The position numbers were made by a program, and so were the translations under genes. This document shows, one piece after another, positions 12,990-25,300 of a stretch of 62,868 bases of DNA. Each line of letters starts with the position of its first letter. The first letter of the stretch is position 1. The stretch covers positions 71,763-134,630 of the forward strand of contig JH153392.1 in assembly GCA_000226015.1 (NCBI GenBank), written 5' to 3'. The notes under the pieces were generated by a model. The model was not told the DNA's origin. It made no database searches and saw only the letters and a program-made list of their open reading frames with translations. The stretch is from Mnemiopsis leidyi. Lineage: Eukaryota > Ctenophora > Tentaculata > Lobata > Bolinopsidae.

Positions 12990-14440
12990 TACTCGATCGA
13001 TCAACGTCAAATCTTTTTCGAAGGTAAAACACACCACCTTTGCGCTTTTGAACCGCGGCAATAAACTAGTCACTGATAGGAAAGAGCTAGCCAATATACT
13101 GCAGCAACAGTTCTGCTCGGTATCCAGTGACAGTAACAACCTATCATGAGTGGTGTCTAAAATAGTACCGGTACCCCAGCGTTTCGTGACCCACCTGTTT
13201 TTGTTTCCCACTATAACGAAGCACTTTTTATAACGTTTTCGTATGTGTACTGAACGGGTACAGTATTTTGTTTGTTTCTCACTATAACGAGACACTTTTA
13301 TGACCTAATTCTTTTACTACGACGTTTTATAACACGTCTCACGACCTTGCCATGGGGGGGGGGGGCGGTAATCCTGTATACACATTTATATTCCGTGACT
13401 TCTACATTTTAGCTAACTTGTCAGACCACATAGAATATAAATCTCTGAGTATAGTGACAGACTGGAATAGAGACACCATCTGGCTAACAAACTCATTACT
13501 CCCAAAGCGGATATGTGAGCTCTGTTTCTGTTATGATGAAGGTGAACACTTACACTAAACTCTGTATTAAAGACACGGCATTTTTTCCAAAAAAAGAAGT
13601 TGTATTGCGTTCATCCGCCGTTTAGAACAATTTAAAATTTTGAACAGAATTCTAAGTTTCGTTAAAGCTGATATAGCTTATTGATTCATCTAGGCTTAAG
13701 TGGTGTCTGTTAAAAAATTTAGTGGTACAAAATTGTCACTCTTAATTAATGGGATAAATACTGTGTCTCAATTCTTTTAGACCTAATATGTTATACTCAT
13801 TTCCAAAAAAGAAGAAGCCTTGCTAATAACTGCATACAAACCGGTAACCCTGAAAGCTGACTTCGCATGTAAATAAAAGTCAATATGAGGATGTCGTCCG
13901 TAAACACTTAGAGTTTGTCCAGCATCTAGAATCTGCCAAATAACAGCTTGATTTTTGATAGAACAGGAGTTGTCATATTCAAATGCCTAAATACTTAGAC
14001 GATATTCGACCTAAAACTCCTTATGCTGATTCTGTAAAGATACAGATTCCATAACAAGCTTCCAAGTTGGATCCAATCCTTTCTCTCCCTCCGCCAAGAA
14101 GTGGTGTTGCATTTATAATGGTGTTCACTAATCAGACTTTGCAGTGGTCTTGGTGTACCCTAGGGAAATGTGTAGGGGTCACAAGTTCTCTTCAATCTCT
14201 TCATAACTGATCTTGAGATGGCAGTTTCTTTTTCCAGAGTAAGCCTCTTTGCAGACGATACAAGAGTATCCAAGCTCATTTATAGCTGCATCGAAGACTG
14301 TCTATCACTTCTGTCAGATCTGGATAGCATAATGAAATGTCCAACTCCTTGGTAGACTACTCGCCAGTAAGGTGGTCAGACATCTGATGGCATTTCCTAC
14401 TACGAGGATAAACTCTACCTTAGTAACGTAATTAAGTAGT
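12990..14440 (+). mobile_element. Decayed LINE (non-LTR) fragments
   Basis: At 13039-13148 a plus-strand frame reads ALLNRGNKLVTDRKELANIL followed by a short FCSVSSDSN stretch, typical of the linker before a LINE reverse transcriptase. At about 14110-14340 another frame carries LFITDLEMAVSFSRVSLFAD followed by DDT. That is the FADD box of a CR1/Jockey-type reverse transcriptase. The two pieces are separated by unrelated sequence and contain several stops. The element is dead. The subfamily cannot be fixed by eye. Confidence 0.55.
13349..13367. repeat. Poly-G tract
   Basis: A run of about eleven G residues within GC-poor DNA. It is a simple repeat and a likely source of length error. Confidence 0.8.
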
Positions 14441-14689
14441 TAATTATTGTTCAACCAGCTCTATACAGTGAACCACATGGGCCAATTATCCAATACAAAT
14501 TAATTATTACAGATTTAAGCAGCACTCTACTTCTATAATCTTCGAGAATGGATGACTGCGGTCATCGAGTTTATAAAGGAATATCGTTAGATTCAATTGA
14601 TATCTAAATTAAAGCAATTAGGTGTATTAAAGCCTTAAAGGATTATCAAGTATATAATAGAGAAGAAGAAGAAGATGAGGGAGAATGAG

Positions 14690-15125
14690 GAAACATTGTT
14701 CACGATTTGTTCGAAGATGAAGATTGCTGATCATAGTCAACCCACTCCAGAACATTCTAAGAACTGTAAAGTCGGCGAATATGTTCAGGATCTTCTTGAG
14801 ATACTATTGGAGGATATGGGTGTACAGGGCACCAAATTGCAAAAAGGCACAGGCGGCTCAAAATCTCATTCTGTAAACACTTCAGTAGTTTGATTTGGCC
14901 CCCTAAATCATCCAATCGAAACCCATGTGGAGTGTTCTGAAGGCCAGGATGAGGCTGAGGATCAATGAGATCAACCATTATGGTGACCTTAAGGACCTTC
15001 TATCTCAAGAATTGGACAATTTAAATGCTGAATTTTTAGATCATTTTATCGGTCAAGGCCCAGGCAGTGTAAAGTTGTGCAATTGCTTAGAGGACATCGC
15101 ACAAATATTGACTATAAAGCAATGA
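14690..15125 (+). mobile_element. Tc1/mariner transposase 3' end, decayed
   Basis: A plus-strand frame ending at 15125 contains MWSVLKARMRLRINEI and then LKDLLSQELDNLNAEF. These match the end of Tc1-family transposases, where a WPPxSPDLNPIENxW block precedes a 'LK.L..EEWN.IP.E' helix. The preceding block survives only as DLAP followed by a stop, and a remnant of the QDxAPxHxA motif (APNCKKAQAAQ) lies just before it in another frame. I count at least two frame breaks. No terminal repeats were found. Confidence 0.6.
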
Positions 15126-15129
15126 AAGG

Positions 15130-18100
15130 CATTAGTTGAGTTAACTTAGTTGGAACATATGGTATCTGACTATCGACTGACTAAGGTAGGGTTAAGAAAA
15201 TCTTGACGCTAGCAACGATCCCCTTTCCATAGTTCCACTCAATAAACGTATTTAATTTGCAGGGTCGGGAAACACGTTTTTTGCGATTTTTTAAGACTCA
15301 GCGTTTTTTGCGTATGTTTAAGACGAATTTGCGTTGAAAATGAAAAAACGTTAGGGTATACTAAAATTACATCTCTTTCTGAAGATAATTACCAGTCTAA
15401 AAGGGTTTTATGATGGTTAAGTTACCAAGAAAACAGAGAAAAAGAGCCTACTGCTGATTTAAATACTTCGTCGCTAATCCTTAAAGCAAGGGTCGTCGTA
15501 GTAATCAAAAGTCGGGATAGCTTAAGCTAGATCTACCTACATTCACACGTAAGTTTTTTAATTTGTAGTGTTGAAATAGTTTACTTATTTACACTCCAGA
15601 TCTATTTGCTATAACTTTGTACATAAACCGGACCTTAAAATATGTTTAACTGCTCAAAATATTGCAATAAACGCAGAAAAAATGCGAAATTAAATCCTTT
15701 TTCATGTTTTTTGCAACTGAATATATATTATTCTTGACTTTCGGGTTCAGTTCGTCTACCGGGACCACGGCCGGTTTTACATTTTAGCATCCCCTTAAAT
15801 CTGTACGTGTATAATAAGGTATCAGTTTTACGTGATAGACATTATACATTTGTAATTTGACCTATTAACTTGTAAACCTCGTAATCCTTGTTATCCGTGT
15901 AATCCTTGCTTATATAAGATTTTAAAAATTAATGTATTTTCTATTATAGAGAACGGTAATCGATGAGAAGAGTTCGAAATTTGTTTTGACACGCGGTGTC
16001 TCTAGAGTCTAGATTAATTTATTCTAGGAGGAGTTCAAAATCGACCTCAACTGTTTGAAACCGGAAAAACGATTCTTAGCCTAGAATCCGAGAATCGGGC
16101 GCTGAATCGAAATAAGTAGTTCTGACTTCCGATCAGGTCCAAGAAATACTTCATGGAAACACTTCAGAAAAGTTGAATTAGTGTTTCTGAATAACTGGGC
16201 CATTGGGCCGACTGTCGGGATGTACTTACTACTTAACCATGTAGATCCAAAATTTTGCGTAGAATCGTTTCGTCATGGTCCTGGAGCCCGAAAAGGCTTT
16301 ATTATACTATACCCATTTCAGTTATGGTTATGTAAAAAGTACAGGATCATTATTTTAAGAGATCATAATTTTTTGGCGGTTCGACGGAATGCACTTTGCC
16401 ATGCTGCTGCAAAGGTTGCGTATATAATCGCTTAAGGTCATTGCTCAAGATCCCTGGTAGGCTCTCTTCCATTATATCAACTAACCTGAAATGTCACAGG
16501 CACACTGGTTTCTTGAGCCGTTAATTGCAATAGATATTTTTAGTAACGTGTGTAAAATTTACCTTCCCTTGAGTTTAGATCATCTAACATACTGAAGCTC
16601 AAGAGGCCAAGAAGGATCTTCTGAGTACCATTAACTATTGAGACGCCTAAGTGAGCCCAGCTCAGAGAGTCAGTGCGGTTAGAGCTGTTGTCTAGACTTA
16701 TATAGATTATCACTCCGAGATAATCATCTTAGCAGTCCCAAATAGAACCATCCTTACTGGCAAATGCTGCGAAAACTTAATCGGTACTGGTTAGAATCTT
16801 AATTACCACGTGATATCGACTTAGGATAGTTAAGATATCACGATCACACTAAATCACAAACTATCAGTACTTTATGATTGTTTCAAGTTAACCCTCTTAA
16901 CTTCTCTCTACTTTTCTAGGTGTTTTTAGGTTTTTCTAAGTCTTTTCTAAATAAATTAACGAATTTAAAAAACGAATGAACAGGTGCAGCACCATGACAC
17001 ATGACTGTTTAAATATTCAAATGAAGATCTAAAATGTGCATACAGGTTTACTGGTTTAGGGTGATAGGGTCAATACTCAATAGTAAAACATCAAGTTTGT
17101 TTAAGCATCTTATACTGAGCTAAATAATATGCAGACATAAAAATTCGGAAAACCAAAATGCCAGGCAATAGAATTGGAAATGTAATTCGAAGAGGAGATG
17201 GAAATGGAAATAAAAATAGAAACATATAAAAATTTAATTTAGCCCAGTGAAATTTTGTTGTGAAAGATCCATGTCTTGTTGACGTTACAACTTTTCGATC
17301 TCCGTTCTTTAGCATACACAAAATTTCAGGCCCTTTTCGGATAACGACAAGCCCGAGACTGGTTGATGCAAATATAGTACTACGCATGATGCCTCCGCGT
17401 TGGCTCAGATCAAGTTTGTCATTATTCAAGTTTGTCATTACTCAAGAAAAGTTATAGCCGCTACTCGCTTATATAGTTTAAACTTTATAAGAGGAGGTAC
17501 CAATTTGCAAACCTACAAGCATTTTTTCAGGACGTAGTAGGTTTCATAGTATAATGTGCAGCATAAAAACCACGGCTTATATCACACTCTCGTGGATTCT
17601 TAGTCTTACCATCACAGTTTGATAATACTAGTATGCACAATCCTAGTCAACATTCGATTTATTCCCTGGACCAATGAGTAGACAAGATATTTGAGAGAAT
17701 GAGGTTGCTCAAAGGTGGCATGGGCCGTGTATAATTCTTTATTTCCTGAAGTACTAGGACATTAAAGTTTTGCGATGGCGCAATATAAGAATATACCTCA
17801 TGACTGCTCCCAAACAATGATATTAACAACTTAGCTAACAAGATCACTAGCTCTAAGTCTAGCTCCAGTCTGTCCATTGCAGCGACAAGAGCTTTATCTA
17901 TGGAATCAAGTGGCAGTAAGCACATGGTTGTTACTCTTAGTTGCTGGTCGCGACATTTAGCTTTTCTGTTTGCTCTTGTGTTACTTAATAGTTTATCGAC
18001 AGTGAATAATAATATCGACAAATCATACAGCTTTTAAGGCCCACATTGTCATTAAGCGGCAACATTTAACATAAAATGCATAATATCGATATATAAACCA

Positions 18101-18220
18101 ATTGCTCAAACATTATTTTCTGTTTTCATTTCAATAAACCTGTTTCAAACATATCATGTCTTGTTAGCATATAGCTAAGTTTTGAAAGGGCGATAATTTG
18201 AACAAAAGAAAACAGATTTC
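15130..18220. other. Intergenic / old repeat DNA
   Basis: Open frames at 16181-16435 (+), 17091-17438 (-) and 17659-18021 (-) reach 84-120 codons. None has recognisable motifs, a splice partner or a GC rise. Around 15270-15340 the motif CGTTTTTTGCG recurs. Near 15670-15720 a related sequence lies in the opposite sense (ATAAACGCAGAAAAAATGCG). This suggests a decayed element. I make no gene call. Confidence 0.4.
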
Positions 18221-18223
18221 GCC

Positions 18224-19922
18224 ATGATTATCTGGATCGTTTTTCTGCTGACTACGAGCACAGTGATTTGCGTAACTGCAAGCGATGGTAAGATTTCGTT
18301 AACGTACTGGCTGGTAAAGTGTCTTATCAGTTATCATAGATCTAAATCAAGCTTTTAGATGATTTAATTGATCAATTTGTGATGATTCTTGGAGGCGTGA
18401 TTGAGACTTCTGCCCAAAAATATCCTTTTCTATTAACAAACAATTTGTGCCACACACGATTAAACGATCAAAAGTTTAAATTTTCAATTTGACTGGCAAC
18501 ATTATTTTTCAACTATACAAATGATGACACGCAGGTTGGATAGCATTAAACGGAGGTGAGACGATCAGCTACGACCTAGAGAACACCCCACTCCTCATAA
18601 AGACAGATAGTGAAGTTGGGACTAACGACGAAGTTGAAGTGCGGTTCAAAAATGCTGACGAAGTTAAGGCAGGAGGACTCCTACTCAACTTAACGTCTCC
18701 TCCACAGTACCGGCTCGGCATGTGCAACACATCCTGGACTAACTTCCCTGCTGTCCTCCCCTCTAGTCTGAGACAATCAAGGTGTGGAAGATAGCACTGT
18801 CTAAACTTTCAGGTAAGATACGTGTTGTTGTTGATTGCAACAACAAAGAGGTTCTTAGTGTGGTGGTGTCCAGCAATACGTGCAGTGAAAGTTACAGTAC
18901 GTGGAGTAATGTCTGGAACAGGAATGTGGAGAAGATTCACTTTCCTTCTGGTTCAGCACCTGATTACTATGGGCCAGGTGAATTACTGATGTCTCTTAGT
19001 TATCTCAGTATTTAAAAAATGCGTAAATTTACATTACAGTCTTCAGAAATTTATAGCTCAGCTTATACATAGATTTAATACCTAGCACCATTTGTAAAGT
19101 TTGTGTTTTTTACGAGTAGTAATAGAATGGTAGTACGAGTAATTTACAACATCAGTTATAATATTAAGTGCGTGACATTTTTAACATGATGTTAAGCATA
19201 ACTTCTGCACCAGCAATCTGTACCGGACTAACGAAAGAATGGACGAGCATGTTGGAAACAACGACACCTTTCCCAGTAGACACCGGAACTGTGCTGGAGT
19301 TGTCGTGCTCTAACTCTGCTGCTGTTGATGATGGATCAGGAAGCAGTGAAGTGACCTGCATAACGGGAACCGCCTACTCTTTCTCAAAAGAACCAATTTG
19401 TTCAATTCAAAACTTAACGAGAGATCTGTTTTATCAAGGTAAGTTTTCATAATTACAGATCATGGTTTTTAAATGGTTTATATGAAGGCTTTTGGCAGAA
19501 AATTTTTAAAAGTATGCATATAAAAAGATCACTTATTGAAAAGAGAAATAAATATAGGGAGTTTATTTTTCTTTCTCATGCATTTGTTCATTTCAATAAG
19601 AAATATTTCTCACACTTCTCATATCACTCAAGATACCCATGAGATATTAACTAATCAAACAACTCTTGTTGAAGGCTTTAGGATAACACTTAGTGACCTA
19701 GTCACTATGGTACCAACTATCAACGAGCACGGCTTATCTCATGAAATCGTTGACTTAAACCAATGTGAGTACATAGTTCTCCTGATAATGAATAGTGGAA
19801 ATTGATTCCAGTTACCTCTGCGAGCTACAAAATGTTTTGTAGGATGTTGTGAGTATGAGAACAGAAGAGCCACATTCAAGTCCTTGAAAGAGTGTTTACC
19901 AGGCTATCAATCGAGATTGTAA
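18224..19922 (+). CDS. Secreted sushi-domain protein with a novel N-terminal domain (4 exons, one frame break)
   Basis: Exons lie at about 18224-18287, 18535-18977, 19214-19438 and 19843-19922. Exon 1 is a signal peptide (MIIWIVFLLTTSTVICVTAS). Exon 2 encodes a domain of about 145 residues with VWKIALSKLSGKIRVVVDC and WNRNVEKIHFPSG, a module I know only as an unnamed ectodomain in basal animals. Exon 3 is a sushi/CCP-type domain with four cysteines (ICTG, LSCSN, VTC, PIC). Exon 4 reads CEYENRRATFKSLKECLPG and stops. Exon 2 loses frame near 18772: one missing base would restore LETIKVWK. All splice phases otherwise agree, so a sequencing error or a recent null allele are both possible. Exon 4 is nearly identical to an exon of the opposite-strand sushi gene at 31933-31999. 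A role in extracellular binding or recognition is inferred. Confidence 0.6.
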
Positions 19923-19989
19923 AATTATAACACATCACTTAGAGAGGGTGTTGGTAAGAAGTTTTTCTTTGGACACAATCGATTAATAA

Positions 19990-21480
19990 CCTCTAAAGAA
20001 ACAGTAAATTTTCGAAAATTTATCTTCTCTAATGCATTACTTTACCGAGGGCGTGATCACCAAGATGCCTGCATTGTACGACCTCTCTTCAAAATGATAT
20101 CGTTATAAGCAACAAACGAATATTTGAACGCGGGATTATTGCCAATGAATTTAATAAATACTTCAACTCCATTTTCTCCAATCTTAATGATGCAATTGAA
20201 GAGTACAAACTGGCAGATTTAGCCTTTAAGTCATTTGAGGAATACCTTTTCCCAATTCGCCAACAATCAATTTTGTATCTTAAAGATTGTACCCCTGAAG
20301 AAATTATGAAAATTGTTAAGGACCTAGAAAACAATAAATCGAGTGATATACGTACCAATTCGTGTCATAAAAATAATCTGTTCATGTATATTCAGAGATA
20401 TTATCAATGTACTTTAACATACTTATGAAGACAGGAATATTCCCTGATGCTCTTGATCTAGGCAAGGCGACTCCAGTTTTCAAAAATGGAAACCCAGAAG
20501 TACTAGGAAATTACCGTCCTGTATCCACTGTTCCTATATTTGGAAAAATATTTTTAAAAGTTGTCTACAGTCGAATATACAAGTATGCAGTATCTCAAAA
20601 TATACTGAACAAAAACCAGTTTGGGTTCAGGCAATCATACTCAACATGTCATGCAGTAATCTTCTCTGTATCACTTATTCAGGAAGCCCTCCAGAAAAAT
20701 GCATGTTATTGGCATATTTATAGATTTAAGCAAAGCCTTTGATACAATTGACCACAGAATACTCCTTAAGAAACTTTACAGATATGGTATTAGGGGTGTC
20801 ACCAACTCACTTATTGATTTATTGAAAGCTTTTTTAGTAAAAGGTCACAGTATACTGATGTTCTTAATGAAAAGTCAGATGCCCTTCCAACGCAGTATGG
20901 TGTACCTCAGGGCTCAGTTATGGGGCCACTACTATTCCTATTGTATATAAATGACATATCTAGACTATCTAATCTAGGTACATATGAACTATTTGCAGAT
21001 GACACAAACATCTTTGTAGAGGGAGAAACAGCCAAAGAATCATATAAAAAGCATGTTATGTCTCCAATAATGTTGCTATATGCATTTCCGACCTAAGTGT
21101 ACAACCCCTGCAGATAACATAGATCTAGAAAGTTAGAAACTGACTACTTTGTTATCAAACAGTGCAACCAAACCAGATTTTTAGGCATAATCATTGAATT
21201 TGATGAACAGCATAACTGGGATTCACATAAAAAGTATCTTAAGCGTTAACTCAACTCTTCAATGTCTCCCCTCTACTGGTTCATGGATGGCATTCCAAAA
21301 GAACTCCACAGAAATTTGTATCACACACTTTTCGAATCACACTTGTTGTACTGTTTATTTGCCTCATGGGGAGCTGCAACTAAATATGGAATACATTAAT
21401 ACAAAGCCTTTGGACGAAACAATAATTGAACCCACTTTGCATCATCGAATACGCTTAAATTCTTGAACCCCTAAATTCCT
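19990..21480 (+). mobile_element. 5'-truncated LINE reverse transcriptase (CR1/Jockey-like)
   Basis: A plus-strand reading starts near 20090 with a linker (EEIMKIVKDLENNKSSDI) and continues through the reverse transcriptase. Visible blocks are GIFPDALDLGKATPVFKNG, then NYRPVSTVPIFGKIF, NQFGFRQSYST, the catalytic box A segment [20 protein letters not shown], a [11 protein letters not shown] block and YELFADDTNIF. Three or more frame changes break it (near 20700, 20830 and 20930). The endonuclease end is missing. Its start abuts exon 4 of the sushi gene, so insertion or recombination may have cut that gene short. Confidence 0.8.
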
Positions 21481-22370
21481 AAAACGGTACTTAGCGTTGT
21501 GGTGAGAGAGAAAGTGAGAGAACTCCTTTGCCACGCTAGTGACCATCCAACATTGAGGTGCTGTTGAATCTCCAGGGCTTTATTATATTATAAATTTTAA
21601 TTTTCATTAACTTCTTGATGCTTTGTTATAAATGGCAAGAAACTTGAATTTATTGTTTTATTGAAATTTATTGTTTGATTGATTATAGTTCTCATACTCT
21701 CATCATAATCGTTTATCAATCCTGGATCCGTCAACATGAACAGTTAAATAAACTTAAACAATGACACTTATACACGTTGATCAATAGAAAACATTCTTTT
21801 ATTTTTATCTTAAATCTAACATTATGATGAGGAATAAGTTAACAGATACTTTTTTAAATTGTTGAATGGGGCACTGTATACCACTTTTTGTCTACTTAAA
21901 GATATAATGTCTACTTAAAGATATAATGTACCTGGTATCTGTATGAATCCTATAATCTCAGCACAAGGCCGAAGATGAGTAGTCTGTACGTTGATTAGCC
22001 TACACATCGCTACATCGGAACATTGCGAGCTTGCACATCCTCCAGCAGTAGCGGAAACATTTGAGTTTGTATTGTGTTTACATCCCTAGTTTCTAATTCT
22101 AGAGTCTTGTTTTATCAGGGATCCTCTTATATCATGGTATGATGCATGATCTTTTTTATTGGCATAGGAATATCCTATTTACTACAGTTCAAGTTAGCTT
22201 GTTTTTAAAGTTCATGTTGTCCCATTTCACGAGAATAGTTCTTATCTTACTCCTCACATTTTTACTGTGCACGGAGCTGTAGTAAATTGGGTTCTTAGCC
22301 TCGATTTTCCAAGCACTTATAGTCCATCATAGTTTCTAGCTAACAATTAGGTGCATTAACAAAATCGTAC
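21480..22370. other. Intergenic / probable promoter side of next gene
   Basis: AT-rich sequence with a short tandem pair (GTCTACTTAAAGATATAAT, twice near 21890-21927). No gene is seen. The last few hundred bases should hold the promoter and 5' UTR of the plus-strand death-domain gene. Confidence 0.4.
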
Positions 22371-22373
22371 AAG

Positions 22374-25300
22374 ATGGCGACAGCAGTTCGTCAGATAACA
22401 GTTATCGAAAGCAGCAATTCATCTGAAAAAGAATTGCGGCAGTTGAGGAAAAATCGTCTTATTAAAGCTCTATCTAGAAGTAAAATAGGGGTGCGTGGCT
22501 TTCTGTTAGGTCTTAATACAAAAACACGAAAAAAGGGCAATCGGATTAAAATCACATTTTGCTTGATAGGAATCTCCTTTGAATTTGAAAAGAGTTTTCT
22601 TTTTCAGGGAAAAGAGAAGAATATCATTTGTACCACTGAACAGTTAGAAGAATTTCTACAACAGCGGAATGACATTATCTTAGACGAGGTAACCATTTGA
22701 TCAGGGCAGATAATACGAGCACGCTATTACATCATGGCGATGATTCTAAATAAACCTCGACGCTGAATTTCTTCAACACAAATTACTAAAAACCTGCAAA
22801 ATTGTAGAATAAGGATGAATTTAGGTTAATTTAACAAGCCATGTCATTACCCACCAAAATTTGCAGCTAAAAAGTATTCTGCAACAAAACTCGAAGAATA
22901 CAGATGGCAAGATCTCTGTACTTAAATCTGAAGTAGAAAATGCTCTAAAGGTATGATGCCGTACGATCATTCATGTATAAAGCTTAATTTGACATATGAA
23001 TTGAGAAATAACCAACCTCGGAAGCATGTTGACAAATGAAGTTTACCATCATAAGAACCAGCATTTCTCTGTTAAAATCAATGAATAGGTCTATAAATGT
23101 TTGCATTATCCGTAAAGGATATTTACTTAAAACTTTTATCAAGATACCTCCAATAACACATTTTATACCCAGATAAGAGAAAAGGAGCTGCGAAGACTGC
23201 GACGAGAAACTGAAGAGAGTTTCAGAACGTGTGAGAGATTACTACACGCACTCACATTCCAACGGAAAATGTTGGAAGCAGTCTTGAAAATAAGAGATAG
23301 GGAAATCCAGGTAGTACTAGGGAACTAAGTAATTTAGTGGTAAGTATCAACTAGCTGGTAGCCATTAAACCTCTAATAGTGACAACAATCAATGCATAGC
23401 TAGTAAATAGATTGCTTCATATAATCTTATAGTTATATTGCAGTGACCTAGCAACAGGGTGGTCTGCGTTACTTGGTATCTTGATTATATAACCGTTGGG
23501 GCTAGCAGAGATTCCATCCTCTAGACGGATATAATCCACTGCAGAACAAAATAAGATAACCAACTTCGGAACCATTTATATGAATAGTTGATGTGATACT
23601 GATGAAATTGTAACCTTGAAAATTTAGAACTTGTCTCAATACCTCTTTGGTAGCCAATGGAAATATTTTGATGCAAATGAAACATTTGAGTCTTGCCATT
23701 ACTTAATTCAGAACACCAAGCTGTCACGATTGAATTACTTCAAAACTCAAAAGGGAACAAAGATCTTCATATATAACGTGACCTTGCGGCTTGCATTTAA
23801 AGTCATACACTATGTGGTTTCAAGTGGGGAGGGTGCCTTTTTCAGGTCCTCATTTCGNNNNNNNNNNNNNNNNNNNNNNNNNNNNNNNNNNNNNNNNNNN
23901 NNNNNNNNNNNNNNNNNNNNNNNNNNNNNNNNNNNNNNNNNNNNNNNNNNNNNNNNNNNNNNNNNNTATATAAAACACCACGAATAAATAACGTCCAATT
24001 AGGTTGCTCTGTTTGTGACGTGATGTAAAACAGTGTTCTGATTGGAGAGAAGCGCGTGATCCTTGTCCGTGATTGGCGCAACAGATCGTGATGTCTTGTC
24101 ACGTGATTAGGGCGAGAGGTGCGCATTGGGCAGTTTAGTTTCAAATTGGCTCCGTGTCAAACAGTGTGTGCCGTGGAATGTGCTATTGAGTTTGTCGGTT
24201 TGAATCGTTATAATCAAGCTGGGAGCGTGGGAAGTTTACAACGGCTGTATTGTAATTTGACACGGCAATGCGTGGAAAAGTGCCAGCGTGACACTGCAAA
24301 AATGAGTGTGCGTGTTTTATATAACCGTAAGGGCTAGCAGAGATTCCGCGGCCTGTAGACGGATATAATCCACTGCAGAAAAAATAAGACAACCAACTTC
24401 GGAAGCATTCATATGAATAGTTGGTGTGATAGTGATGAAAAATTTAGAACTTGTCTCAATATTTCTTTGGTAGCCAATTGAAATATTTGATGCAAATGAA
24501 ACATCTGGGTCTTGCCACCACTTGATTTAGAACACCACTGTCACGATTGAATTACTTTACTCAAGAGGGAACATATAGATTTTCATATACATGACCTTGC
24601 GGCTTGTATTTAAACTTTTAAGTGATACACTACAGTTTCTATAAAGTTTGTATAGCAAATCGGTTAATCGGATATCCAACTTAATCACATCGACACAACG
24701 ATCACTATACTCGTCGGAATACTTTTTGCTTCGATTGTCTGGCAAAATGTTTATAGGGAACCACTGAACCAGCGTTACTGTAACTATACATAATACCAAT
24801 GAAAATTAGAGAAATGAAATATATTTTAGAATCTGCGGAGGTGTGTTGGAATACAAAAGAGACTGATTGTAAAGACACTCAACGTAGTGGTAGCAGATGG
24901 AGTGCTGGAGATGACACCCAAGCAAAGAGGAGAGCTGTTGAAACTAGTTCAGGAGATGGGAGACATTGACATCAACTCCAGCGAGGTTTACTGCACTGAT
25001 TAAAACATATAAGTGCCTAACATTATTTAGGATTGTTTCATCAAGATCAGTTACCAGTTATTTACCCTCCCTCTTTTACGAACTCTTATAGCGGAGGATG
25101 TCTTTGGTTATGATCACCATTCACCAGCTAATATTAGTTTGGACAAACTTCAGTGAGCACGTGCTTGAATAAAAGGTATTCCAAATACTATTGTGATAGT
25201 ATGAGAAATATAACATTCTCACAGGGGGTGGGTTTCTCTGAGGAGACAGTTCTGCAAGAGTACAGGGAAGCCCTTGTCATTTCTGATAAGGAAAGCAACA

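Noticed and set aside
17659-18021. 120-codon minus-strand frame
   Set aside because: No motif, no GC rise and no splice partner. It is of a length expected by chance a few times in 60 kb.
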